Shown piece by piece: positions 9,025 through 17,654 of a stretch of 64,000 nt of DNA (the first letter of the stretch is position 1; each line of letters opens with the position of its first letter). The stretch comes from Photorhabdus sp. CRCIA-P01 (GTDB lineage: Bacteria > Pseudomonadota > Gammaproteobacteria > Enterobacterales > Enterobacteriaceae), in contig NZ_NMQR01000010.1 of NCBI RefSeq assembly GCF_003545805.1, forward strand, positions 1 to 64,000, given 5' to 3'. The translations under genes and the position numbers were made by a program. The notes under the pieces are model-generated. The model was not told the origin of the DNA. It saw nothing but the letters and a program-made list of their open reading frames with translations, and did no database searches.

Positions 9025-10632
9025 TCAATCTACCACTATAGGAGTAATCATGACTACGATCACATTATGGTTTCTGCTGCCCTGACGGCTCCCCCCCAAG
9101 AATTGATTATCCGGGCTACCCAAACCACTCCGTTCACTGGTATCCGACTGTTGCTCGAACCCTGATAGCACCAGCGTTTCACCTGAATGTAGTCTCACCT
9201 TCTGACTGAATGCGCGTAAATCTATTGTCGGCAACTGCACCTGACCGGTCTCTTCCTTGCCAAATTTCTCCAGCCTCTTTAAATCACTCAAGCTAATGTT
9301 GTACTGCAACAAGATTTGCTTGTCGGCCATTGCATAAGGCAGCATCAACATATTAAAACCCGTCGTCACTGTCGCTGGCTCGATCCCTTGTGAAATGCCC
9401 ACTTGTGGTGTTGAGGTACTAGAAACCGATGAAACATAACCCGTCTGCGTGGCAACCTGCATCGGTACCGCTTGCAAATTCAGGGTAGTCACAGAAGGTT
9501 GAGTCACTATAGAGACTTTACCTTGGGTCGATAACGCCTTGATCAGTAAATTACTGTCACTAAATGGCCCCTTAAGAATATGAATATTGGTACTGATATC
9601 ACGCCCATCAGTGACACCACTGCCCGCACCACCCACTCCGATATGAGCGCTTTTATAGGCCAATGACCAATCAACGCCATACTGATCAGCCCTATCGAAC
9701 GTCAGGTTAAGGATCTTGACATTAAGCACCACCTGCGTTGTCAATAATTTGTTCTGCTGATCAATATAATCCTTAATTCTATCGAGTACTTCAGGTGAGT
9801 CGGTTACCACCAATGATGCCGTCGCCATAGATAAAGTTAACTTACCTTCGCCAGACGTTAGCATATTCGACACCGTTTTTTGGATCTCATCCATAACCGA
9901 ACGGGTCAAAGAAGTCGCGAGAGTTTGGGAACTACCGCTATTACCGCTGTCGCTTCCATTTAAGCCACCGCCGAACGTTGCACTGGTTGTCGCTGTCACG
10001 CTGGAAGACAATGCATCCGTACCCGGCAATGCATATATTTGAAACACTCGCGTCTCTGTTTTGAAAATATGCACTGCTCCATTGTGTACTTTCCAATGCA
10101 ATCCTGACGACAAAATGACCGAATCAAGCAAACCTGCCAAGGAACCATGCCAATTCACATTTATTCTCATCTCTTCTGGCGCACCACCTTCAGACACTGA
10201 CTGCGCGTTTGAATTGACAACAACCTCCTCCTGACCATTTTCTTTCTCCTCCGATGCCGGCGCCGAACTGGAAGACACGGCAAACCGCGCATCAGCACTG
10301 ATCTGCACCGGCACGCCACAGATGCGCTTGATCTTTTCTGCAAACTGACTCAGCGTCATCGGCTCGGCTTCCTCCAGAGTCAACATGCAGGAAACCGTTT
10401 CACCCTCCTTCTTTGATGGAATCTCCTTAGTTGATACCCAATAACCATGCTCGTGAACATGCACTGCCGTCATGGCGGCAGTATTGCGTAACTCCTTAAT
10501 AATACTGGCAGCATTTGCCATCTCAGTATCTGCCTGCCGATCAACATTAGAGATTGCCGCACAACCTGCCAGGCCAGTCGCTATACAGGGCAGCAATATC
10601 AATCTGGAAAACGTCAAAAACTGGATATGCAT
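9025..10632 (-). CDS. pilN: Type IVb pilus secretin PilN (outer-membrane lipoprotein)
   Basis: A 535-residue secretin that forms the outer-membrane pore for the pilus. It starts with a lipoprotein signal (LLPCIATGLAGC, lipobox LAGC). The periplasmic N-domain includes EEAEPMTLSQFAEKIKRICGVPV, followed by a Ser/Gly-rich linker. The C-terminal secretin domain includes VVLNVKILNLTFDRADQYGVDW, GKVSIVTQPSVTTLNLQAVPMQVATQTGY and SGETLVLSGFEQ. A frame extension to 10689 overlaps pilL. ATG 10632 follows AGGGG and gives the proper lipoprotein signal, so it is preferred. Confidence 0.92.
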   Translation of the reverse strand: MHIQFLTFSRLILLPCIATGLAGCAAISNVDRQADTEMANAASIIKELRNTAAMTAVHVHEHGYWVSTKEIPSKKEGETVSCMLTLEEAEPMTLSQFAEKIKRICGVPVQISADARFAVSSSSAPASEEKENGQEEVVVNSNAQSVSEGGAPEEMRINVNWHGSLAGLLDSVILSSGLHWKVHNGAVHIFKTETRVFQIYALPGTDALSSSVTATTSATFGGGLNGSDSGNSGSSQTLATSLTRSVMDEIQKTVSNMLTSGEGKLTLSMATASLVVTDSPEVLDRIKDYIDQQNKLLTTQVVLNVKILNLTFDRADQYGVDWSLAYKSAHIGVGGAGSGVTDGRDISTNIHILKGPFSDSNLLIKALSTQGKVSIVTQPSVTTLNLQAVPMQVATQTGYVSSVSSTSTPQVGISQGIEPATVTTGFNMLMLPYAMADKQILLQYNISLSDLKRLEKFGKEETGQVQLPTIDLRAFSQKVRLHSGETLVLSGFEQQSDTSERSGLGSPDNQFLGGSRQGSRNHNVIVVMITPIVVD

Positions 10633-10636
10633 GTTA

Positions 10637-10978
10637 TTACCCCTGAGCCTGTACATGAACAAGCCGCTGTTCCTGATAAATATCGACAACGAAAGGACGA
10701 TTCGCCATCTCGTAGGCTTCGAACAGCTCGCTTACCGCATGGATAAACGTGCCATTAAAACGCAGACTAGCTCGGATAGGGAAATCATAGGAAGCATCCC
10801 ATACCACTTGGTAGCCAGACCTACTGGCCCATTCTTGTGTAACATCACGCAGAGTTTGCCCTGGAGTTGCTGTCCACACCGCCGCCACAGGAACGGATGT
10901 ACGCATCGATGTTGCATAAACGGCAACACTTGACATACAGACAAGTACCGTAAAAACATATGTGATTATTTTGTTCAT
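10637..10978 (-). CDS. pilL: Short PilL/TcpQ-like periplasmic pilus protein
   Basis: 113 residues with a signal peptide (MNKIITYVFTVLVCMSSVAVYA) and one small domain (TPGQTLRDVTQEWASRSGYQVVW, FNGTFIHAVSELFEAY). That domain matches the toxin co-regulated pilus Q-like C-terminal domain found at the end of PilL in R64-type operons. The usual larger N-terminal part is missing, so this is a minimal version. It precedes pilN by four bases, where such a domain is expected to help the secretin. GGAAAG precedes ATG 10978. Confidence 0.75.
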   Translation of the reverse strand: MNKIITYVFTVLVCMSSVAVYATSMRTSVPVAAVWTATPGQTLRDVTQEWASRSGYQVVWDASYDFPIRASLRFNGTFIHAVSELFEAYEMANRPFVVDIYQEQRLVHVQAQG

Positions 10979-11073
10979 CGATCTTTCCAAAAAGAAAAAA
11001 AGTAAGCCAAACAAACCATTAACAAATTAACAAAGCCCAATGACCCGAAGAAAGCCCGCTTGCGAAACAACAA

Positions 11074-11598
11074 CTACAATATTTCCACCAGCGCTCCGTC
11101 AGATACAAACTTCCGCACATCATTCGGTAATTGTCTGGCAAGCAGACTCTCTACCCGTTTTCCTCTACCGTCGATAAGTCTGGAACCCTGCTTAAAACCA
11201 ATCTGATCGGGTTCAGCACTCCATTTAAGCAATTCTCCAAAAGCGCCATGCAACAACCCATTGTCGCCGGAGAGGCTATTTTTGCGGAAAATATAGACAT
11301 GCGCCCCTGAAATAAATCCCCCCCAGAGACACTGGCTGGCAACGTTGTCACACCAGGCATCGGTGTTCACCCACGTCATATGTAGAGTGGTCAGTGCCTG
11401 CTGCATCTTGCGACTCCTGATCACGCCAACGGAATGCTTATTAAGCAATTGCACACCGGCTGAAGCATAGCTACGAAACAGTGCGGCTACATCAGTCTTG
11501 GCGCGCACTGACTGCACACGCACTTCATACAACAACTCACCAAAAATCAGTTGCATGATAAATACGACGGCAATCCCAACAATCGCTAATGGCCACAT
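11074..11598 (-). CDS. pilM: PilM-like pilus protein
   Basis: 174 residues with one N-terminal membrane anchor (PLAIVGIAVVFIMQLIFGELLYEV) and a soluble periplasmic domain with two nearby cysteines (DAWCDNVASQCLWGG) that could form a disulfide. Size and topology match R64 PilM, whose exact job is unclear. GGAGAAC lies before ATG 11598. It sits between pilV and pilL; in the standard order pilM follows pilL, so this part of the operon is rearranged. Assignment is by topology and position. Confidence 0.65.
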   Translation of the reverse strand: MWPLAIVGIAVVFIMQLIFGELLYEVRVQSVRAKTDVAALFRSYASAGVQLLNKHSVGVIRSRKMQQALTTLHMTWVNTDAWCDNVASQCLWGGFISGAHVYIFRKNSLSGDNGLLHGAFGELLKWSAEPDQIGFKQGSRLIDGRGKRVESLLARQLPNDVRKFVSDGALVEIL

Positions 11599-11662
11599 TT
11601 ATGTTCTCCTATTACTCTAGATTGGTTAATGCCAAATCATCAGATGCACAAGATGCTGCTCA

Positions 11663-13249
11663 TCAGTGATGACTTCTCAAAATATGGGACCTGTTGTTAG
11701 AAGAATGGAACACACTGGCAATATTATATTTGCGATGTGGTCCAGCAATGAATGTCACTATGCAAGTTCTCGTATTCCGTCGATTTACATTGGAACTGGC
11801 TTCTGGATAATCCACCACTCCAGATCGTTGAAAAACAAGCGGTACATCAGATTCCTGGTTGTTACCATGTTTATCCGCTTCATACACCGCCAACACGCAA
11901 CGCATACGATAGTTATTAGCAATCGGAGGTGTAGAAACGGTGACTAACACAGGGGCATTTGAATTATTAAAAAAAGGCTGACTCCGACTGTTTGCTTTAC
12001 CGCCACCGTTAACATAATAGGTCTCTCTCTCACTTGTTATCCCTGACGACATCCCCGATGCAAGCCGATAGCCATTGCTAATTACCGTTTGATTTGCCAA
12101 TAACCGCCTGCTTCCACTCGCATCTCTCCATTCCAAATCTGACTTATCAACATTAATTCCCTGACACACCAGCAGTTCCCCCTGCTTGCTCATGGACAGG
12201 TTACCTAACGCTGGGCACTTGCCGCCGACAAGATTTCCAGTTTGAGTGTTTATTACTAAGTTATGACCAACAACGACATCATTATCCGCATGAATATCAC
12301 CGGCAGCCAAAGTCCCTTTATTATCGGGATTGGCATTACCATCAAGGATAAACAACGTGCCATGCTCTGGATTGACAACCACTTCACCATCGCTATTTTG
12401 TTCAATATAGGAGGATTTTCCCTGAGAGCGGGAAGAGAAGGCGATCTTATTCACACCATTAACCATGCCAGGGCCTTGCATCGACAGCGTATCCACCTGA
12501 TCGAGACCATGACCGCCCATGTTGATGCTAGTTTCCATCCTATTCCACTCTGGATGCCCGCCTATTTTTTGTCGATGAAGCAAGTCACCCGCCAATGTCC
12601 CTGGGCCATAGATTGACGCATCCCGCATGAACGGAGCATAAAAAATACGGCCAATTTCCTTGGGTTGTTCATTGAAAAAACCAGCAAAAGATCCAGGCGC
12701 ATTGACCTGACCATAACTATTCCAATAAGTGGCCGGATTACGATGATCCCGATTTCCGTAATCCAGATACAGGCCACCAACCCCAATCAATTGCGCAATC
12801 CTCATCGAATGTTTAGCAACATTTGGCTGTTTTCCATTAGCCACTACCGGAACGGTATAAATCAACGGATCAATCCGTTTTTTGCCATTAGGCAGCATGA
12901 CAACACGTAATACGCCATCATATTTCTGACCCAGCGGATTGACCGTATTCTGGTCAAGCCCCGGCGGTAAATAGGGGGTTATCTCTGCCCAATTAATTGG
13001 TGCTGGAGTGGGCCCATGACTTAAAGCGACATAATTGTCATTAACATAATCCACCACCGCATCACCAAGATGTTGGATCTGCCCGGCGACTACTTGATTC
13101 ACCAGCATGTCACTCTGTCTGTTTAGATAAACCACACCAACCACCATCATTGATGCCAGTACTATCAGTGCAACAGTCACTTCCAGCAAAGTGAAACCTG
13201 CATCATGGCGGCTTATCATCAATATAGATACAGACTCATCATCATGCAT
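11663..13249 (-). CDS. pilV: PilV-type minor pilin / tip adhesin
   Basis: 528 residues. A prepilin leader ends in a Gly-Phe cleavage site (DAG/FTLLEVTVALIVLASMMVVGVVYL) with the invariant Glu at +5. A large shufflon-type body follows (NRDHRNPATYWNSYGQV, INMGGHGLDQVDTLSM, LEWRDASGSRR), as in R64 PilV, which sits at the tip of the thin pilus and picks recipients. No inverted sfx-like repeats or rci recombinase gene are nearby, so this tip appears fixed. It is processed by the neighbouring peptidase PilU. Confidence 0.85.
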   Translation of the reverse strand: MHDDESVSILMISRHDAGFTLLEVTVALIVLASMMVVGVVYLNRQSDMLVNQVVAGQIQHLGDAVVDYVNDNYVALSHGPTPAPINWAEITPYLPPGLDQNTVNPLGQKYDGVLRVVMLPNGKKRIDPLIYTVPVVANGKQPNVAKHSMRIAQLIGVGGLYLDYGNRDHRNPATYWNSYGQVNAPGSFAGFFNEQPKEIGRIFYAPFMRDASIYGPGTLAGDLLHRQKIGGHPEWNRMETSINMGGHGLDQVDTLSMQGPGMVNGVNKIAFSSRSQGKSSYIEQNSDGEVVVNPEHGTLFILDGNANPDNKGTLAAGDIHADNDVVVGHNLVINTQTGNLVGGKCPALGNLSMSKQGELLVCQGINVDKSDLEWRDASGSRRLLANQTVISNGYRLASGMSSGITSERETYYVNGGGKANSRSQPFFNNSNAPVLVTVSTPPIANNYRMRCVLAVYEADKHGNNQESDVPLVFQRSGVVDYPEASSNVNRRNTRTCIVTFIAGPHRKYNIASVFHSSNNRSHILRSHH

Positions 13250-13358
13250 AAATAGTCCTTCTTAATAATAAGTAAGAAAATCTATTCCATCCGATAAACT
13301 ATTTACCCCAAAAGCGATCCCGCCCAAGGGGACTTCACCGCGGCCTACTCATGCCTGG

Positions 13359-14171
13359 CTACCTATTGAAAAGCGCCATAATCAATCCAGCGACTGCCAG
13401 ACCTGGGCCGAAAGGTATCTGTGGCGCCGTTTTCATTCTGCATAGTCGCCAAATCGTCAGATAACTTATTAGTGTGAAACTTGCTGCAAGCAAAATCATT
13501 AATGGGAGCGCTTCCACTCCCAACCAGGCGCCAAGCGCTGCCAGAAATTTAGCATCTCCCATTCCCAATGCGTCACGCTGGACCCATTGCCGGGCAATCC
13601 ACGCCACCAGCCTGAAAAACAGATATCCACAAACCGCGCCACTGACGGCCAAAGGTAATGCCACAAATCCGGCGGAATACAGATTGAACAGCAACCCTAG
13701 CCACAGCAAAGAAAGTGTCAGTTGATCAGGTAGCAGCATATGTTCGAAATCAATGACGGCCAGTGCGATCAACATCGAACTCAGCACCAATAACCCTAAC
13801 AACGAGTAACTCCAACCCAGATCCAAAGCCAGTAAAGAAAAGAGTACCGCTACCGCGCCTTCAACCAGTGGATAGCGTATAGAAATCGTGCCGTTACAGT
13901 ATCGACAGAGCCCTTTCTGGTACCAATAACTCAACAGGGGAATGTTATCGCGAGCCGCTAACACGTGGCTGCAACGTGGACAATGGGAACGGGGAAAATA
14001 GAGATTAAAGTCGGCAGCCTCGCTATTGATTTCAGAGTCATTGATTTCAGAGAAAAGCATCATCGGCAAGCGGCAGATCACCACATTAAGAAAACTTCCG
14101 ACACACAGCCCTAGCAACCCTGACGCCAGGACCAAACACCCGGTAGAAGATTGCAGCCACCCTATCATCAT
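13359..14171 (-). CDS. pilU: Prepilin peptidase PilU (type 4 leader peptidase)
   Basis: 270 residues, full length for the PilD/GspO class. An N-terminal membrane helix is followed by a cytoplasmic zinc loop CPRC...CRYC (C64, C67, C89, C92), then six or so hydrophobic helices. The two catalytic aspartates are visible in VIDFEHMLLPDQ (D141) and GMGDAKFL (D206). It cleaves the leaders of PilS and PilV at the inner membrane and may methylate the new N-terminus. It lies between pilS and pilV; pilT, the lytic transglycosylase found between pilS and pilU in R64, is absent. Confidence 0.92.
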   Translation of the reverse strand: MMIGWLQSSTGCLVLASGLLGLCVGSFLNVVICRLPMMLFSEINDSEINSEAADFNLYFPRSHCPRCSHVLAARDNIPLLSYWYQKGLCRYCNGTISIRYPLVEGAVAVLFSLLALDLGWSYSLLGLLVLSSMLIALAVIDFEHMLLPDQLTLSLLWLGLLFNLYSAGFVALPLAVSGAVCGYLFFRLVAWIARQWVQRDALGMGDAKFLAALGAWLGVEALPLMILLAASFTLISYLTIWRLCRMKTAPQIPFGPGLAVAGLIMALFNR

Positions 14172-14345
14172 GATGATCTCCCGGCAGATTCAGCACACAG
14201 CGAACCACATTAAATGAGGGAAACAACAACAAAACCAGAGAAACCGGCGACTTCCCTCACCAAGAAAATGCAGCTTGAGAAGCCTTCACCAAGCCTGCCA
14301 AGCCACATACCACATCAAAACAATCCATGTTCTAAAATCAATGTC

Positions 14346-14918
14346 CTAACTGGCGGAAACAAACGTCACGGTATTTGCATCATTGGCATTACATGCCGAT
14401 TCAATTTGTGCCAAAGTCGAATCTGGTTTAATTTCTATACCAGATTGCTGCCCTTTCCCACTTCCACCACCCACGGTCATTTTCGACCAACCCGCAACCC
14501 GCAATTTCAGCGAAAGTTGCTGGCAAGCCTCATCAGGCACATTTTGATACTCAATCTTAAAGGTCTGAGCAGTGGCATCTCCCGGAGAAATGATGACTTT
14601 GCCATTCCAACTATTAAAAATAATCCCGGCCTTACCATCCTGAGTCATATTGGCGGGAACGACTTTGTAATTAATGGCAATCTTGTTATCCAAACTGTCA
14701 TAGCCTTTGGCGCCATTTTTAATTGACTTCAAATTTGCGGCCATCTGAGTAATATTCGACGATTCGGTTGAGATTTCCGAAGCCCGAAATAACTTACCAA
14801 TCCCGGCTGCGGCGGCTGCCAATATCACAATACCAACAATCATCACAACCAATGCTTCAATCAGCGTAAAACCTGATTGACGCCTGGCGCCACGCAGTAC
14901 ATTGACTTTCTTATTCAT
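14346..14918 (-). CDS. pilS: Major type IVb pilin PilS
   Basis: 190 residues. A 16-residue basic leader (MNKKVNVLRGARRQSG) is followed by the pilin N-terminus FTLIEALVVMIVGIVILAAA with Glu at +5. A globular domain follows, with two cysteines (DEACQQL and SACNAND) placed to form the C-terminal disulfide loop of type IV pilins. It is the probable main subunit. It is the first gene of the minus-strand operon, so its promoter should lie in the AT-rich region to the right. GGAG precedes ATG 14918; a GTG at 14927 would add three residues. Confidence 0.9.
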   Translation of the reverse strand: MNKKVNVLRGARRQSGFTLIEALVVMIVGIVILAAAAAGIGKLFRASEISTESSNITQMAANLKSIKNGAKGYDSLDNKIAINYKVVPANMTQDGKAGIIFNSWNGKVIISPGDATAQTFKIEYQNVPDEACQQLSLKLRVAGWSKMTVGGGSGKGQQSGIEIKPDSTLAQIESACNANDANTVTFVSAS

Positions 14919-15757
14919 GCTAATCACTCCAAAATCAAAATAAGAGACGCATTACCACTCACATACTCACCAAATGAAATAAAATATTAACGCAATAATA
15001 ACATACATAAAAATATTTAAAATACTTTAATATTTCAAACTGAAACCAATGCTATAGGTTACAATTTGAAAAATAAAATTGTTTAAAACGTTCAAAAATC
15101 ATACAAATGATCGTTAAAAACTATCAAAAATTTTAATTTCCATCGTGAATATCGATTAAAACTGATGATATAGCCTATTAAAAAATCAATGAATTTTATT
15201 CTGTCAATTAGCTGAAAATAATAATAAATAAATATTTCTTATATATAAAATTAACTTGTTGTTAAGACTTACTGTTGTACCGAGCCTGTCACAGATCACA
15301 TTTTTGTAAAAATGGGGTATGCAAAACTGCTTTTTACTAAGGAAAAACACCTTTCATTAACCAAGGTTTTTTTAAATGCCGACAGCGAATTCTTGCTCGC
15401 TATCTATTGAGAAAGGAATAGGGAATTAAATACTCAATTAAAGCAAAATAATACCAACCTCATCTTTTAAATAACAGAAGGAAATACACATAATGATCAT
15501 AAGTTGATCAGATAAAGATATATAATTAAGTCGTTAATCCAGCTAAATAGAAAATAACTCTATTAATTACCCTGCATGAATTACAAAAACAATATAAATA
15601 TGTAGATATGTAACATCATTAATAAATTCATCTTGCGCTCCCTATTAATTAATGATAATCATAAAAAAATTATATGTATACCTTATCATCTATAATTTCA
15701 CTATTTAACTACAAGTGATTTAAATAAATCACTAAACAAATATTTGTCATGGATAAT
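14919..15757. other. AT-rich intergenic region between the pilus operon and the PVC relic
   Basis: No gene is seen. The region is very AT-rich and should contain the minus-strand promoter for pilS. A GC-richer patch at about 15280-15400 (GCCTGTCACAGATCACA...GGGGTATGC) stands out but gives no clear reading frame or known site. Low base complexity fits a recombination-prone island boundary. Confidence 0.45.
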
Positions 15758-15779
15758 AACCTTTTAAGTTCAGGTTGTT

Positions 15780-15787
15780 GCGGTAGC
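15780..15787 (+). promoter_or_regulatory. ops-like element (relic PVC operon)
   Basis: GCGGTAGC followed by TATACCC; this is the core of the operon-polarity-suppressor site that recruits RfaH (consensus GGCGGTAGNNTG). A small AACCT/AGGTT stem lies directly upstream (15758-15762 and 15772-15776), as at the two functional PVC operons. The downstream operon is destroyed. Confidence 0.65.
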
Positions 15788-15820
15788 TATACCCATAATT
15801 CATGACTAATAAAAATAGTT

Positions 15821-16311
15821 AGCCAGGGAAATACGGCAATCCCAGTTTTTATTGGTCGTTTCTCACCGAAAAAAACCAGCGCAACGCCACAAGCCACACA
15901 CATTTAATCGTCTGCCCTGAACAAGATTCTGATTACCAGAGCAAAATATATAACAATCTGACACCTTCATTATTGAATGATGGCTATTTCCTTATCGCTG
16001 ACAATCAGGATAAAACATCCGCTATCAGCGCTAACGTACCTTCACAAACTGCAACCTATTATCCCGCAGTAAAAATTCAAGCAGAAAAGAGTGCGACAAC
16101 CATTTCAGGTTATGAAGATGCAACAACAAAACCAGATGCAGTCAAAAATCTGACGCAACTCAAAGAGAAAAATAAAAATGCCTACCAGAAAGTCGTTGAT
16201 GTAATTCCGCCTTATTATTTATTAGCCTTTATTATGAAACTTTAACTCCATTCCACGAATATAGATTTAAATTATCTATTAATTAATAACCAGAGAGGAG
16301 CTTGTCTCCTC
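15821..16311 (+). pseudogene. Relic of a third PVC operon: pvc3 fragments joined to pvc13 end and pvc14 fragment
   Basis: 15821-15903 encodes the beginning of Pvc3 (SQGNTAIPVFIGRFSPKKTSATPQATH). After a frame-shifting junction, 15904-16208 encodes an internal Pvc3 part (LIVCPEQDSDYQSKIYNNL, GYFLIADNQDK, QTATYYPAVK). At 16209 the frame runs straight into the extreme C-terminus of Pvc13 (IPPYYLLAFIMKL, stop at 16245). The DNA then resembles the pvc13-pvc14 spacer and ends with the inverted repeat found inside pvc14 (16295-16311). pvc1, pvc2, most of pvc3, pvc4-12 and most of pvc13/14 are gone. The ops leader survives upstream. Confidence 0.85.
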
Positions 16312-16524
16312 GAAATAGCTTTACAAAATAGTCAATCACATTGAAGGAACTCAATCTGGTTTTTAAGGTAGCAATGTCCCGAAATCCTCATAACCATACC
16401 TCTTTAATAAATTTACCCGCTCTTAATTAATCAAACCGAAGAAGGACAGAAATAACTTGCATAAAATAACTTATTTTGGTAGCTATAATTGAGAATACTA
16501 ATGTCAACAATGAGGGCAAACTGA

Positions 16525-16929
16525 ATGACTAAATTAATTCTTATACTGTCTACTGTTCTTAGTCTTACAGGATGCGTTTTACAGAAACAACCACTTTCTC
16601 TTGATTACATCGCAGGTAATGAAACATTTCATTTATCCAAACCTTGTATAGAACAAGCTCTTCCTGTAGGAGAAGTCGGTGATGATTTAGCTGTGAATGC
16701 CAATAACATTTTTATTAAGGTTAAGAAAGGACTGAATTGTAGTGACCGGTTCAAACTTTTTTTAGCAAGAAACTTAGGGAAAGAGTTGTTTATTTACTTT
16801 GACGGTAAGCCAGTCATAAAAACCAGACTTGTTTCTATGATTCATCCAGAAGAAGGCTTCCATCAAGCAGTAGAATCGAAATCATTGTCAGATGAAATTC
16901 TTAGAGCCTTGAATTATCGGAAACTGTGA
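16525..16929 (+). CDS. Small predicted lipoprotein of unknown function
   Basis: 134 residues with a lipoprotein signal (ILILSTVLSLTGC, lipobox LTGC) and a short mixed alpha/beta domain (NNIFIKVKKGLNCSDRFKLFLARNLGKELFIYFDGKPVIKTRLVS). The last segment resembles the strand-rich P1-head style seen in SecD-related lipoproteins, but I cannot confirm that. It is in accessory DNA beside toxin debris, so an immunity-like membrane lipoprotein is another possibility. The start ATG 16525 follows GAGGGC. Confidence 0.6.
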   Translation: MTKLILILSTVLSLTGCVLQKQPLSLDYIAGNETFHLSKPCIEQALPVGEVGDDLAVNANNIFIKVKKGLNCSDRFKLFLARNLGKELFIYFDGKPVIKTRLVSMIHPEEGFHQAVESKSLSDEILRALNYRKL

Positions 16930-16930
16930 A

Positions 16931-17134
16931 ACTAGCAAAAGTACAGTACTGAGTAACCAGAAAATTAATGGTAAGAAATTGGCTGGAGATGCCAGTTTAA
17001 TTGCCGGGAATATGGGAAAATTAGTGAACATTGCCTTTAGACGTTCGAGTCCTAATGCCAAAGGATTTGGTGTGGAACATCAACCAGAGAGAGTTACAGG
17101 AAAGGATGGAAGATGGCGAACAACAACTATATAA
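16931..17134 (+). pseudogene. Orphan toxin-tip fragment
   Basis: A startless frame of about 67 residues overlaps out of frame with the end of the lipoprotein gene. It reads KINGKKLAGDASLIAGNMG, then AFRRSSPNAKGFGVEHQPE and RVTGKDGRWRTTTI before the stop. The basic end and internal style resemble a cut-off polymorphic toxin tip, like the fragments at 1182-1358 and 1867-2490. The family was not identified. Confidence 0.4.
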
Positions 17135-17384
17135 GGGATAATTGTGTCGCTATTGGTTACTAAACAATGTAGTAAGTCTCGATAACTATTCGAATCTGTT
17201 ATTGTCTTACTGATTGTGATTGACGCTATAAGTTTCACTTGATTGGTAGACATGAAGCTTCGTTATTAATATTCAATTAGAGGAAGAAAAAATTATGGCA
17301 ATACCAGCTTATCGCTGAATTAAGTACAATGATACCTATTCCTAGCTCATCACTCAAAGCATATGGAACAATCAAAGTGAACTG

Positions 17385-17654
17385 ATGAAGAAAACTTTAT
17401 CTTTTATAAAATACATCATAGCGGCTTCTGTGATTTTCATTATAACGATGAAAATAATAGATATGATAACGCCGACTAGCTTCATTACATCATTCGCCAG
17501 TTTTTGGGGAATATATGGCATTGAGAATGTTATGGATTTATATCTAGATACATCAGCAATGCTATCAAAAACATATGAAAAAGAGGAAAAAGTAGAATGT
17601 AAAAATAAAATCCGGCTAGTCTGGTTTTATTATCAACTTAAAATCAGCCATTAA
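17385..17654 (+). CDS. Small putative membrane protein
   Basis: 89 residues with one clear hydrophobic segment (FIKYIIAASVIFIITMKIIDMI) and a charged C-terminus. It follows a decayed patch and precedes more debris, so it may be a remnant or a small immunity-type membrane protein. There is no recognisable family and no strong ribosome site. Confidence 0.3.
   Translation: MKKTLSFIKYIIAASVIFIITMKIIDMITPTSFITSFASFWGIYGIENVMDLYLDTSAMLSKTYEKEEKVECKNKIRLVWFYYQLKISH

Noticed and set aside
11666-12910. Plus-strand frames opposite pilV
   Set aside because: Ile/His/Arg-rich shadow composition with no start signal; pilV has a clear prepilin leader.
11663-13249. Shufflon in pilV
   Set aside because: No alternative C-terminal segments, no repeated inverted sites and no rci gene were seen nearby.
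15285-15305. CRP-like site TGTCA...TCACA near the pilS upstream region
   Set aside because: The half-sites are too close (4 instead of 6 bases) and one is mismatched.
15973-16245. 90-residue gene within the relic
   Set aside because: It is part of a frame-shifted joint of pvc3 and pvc13 pieces and has no ribosome site.
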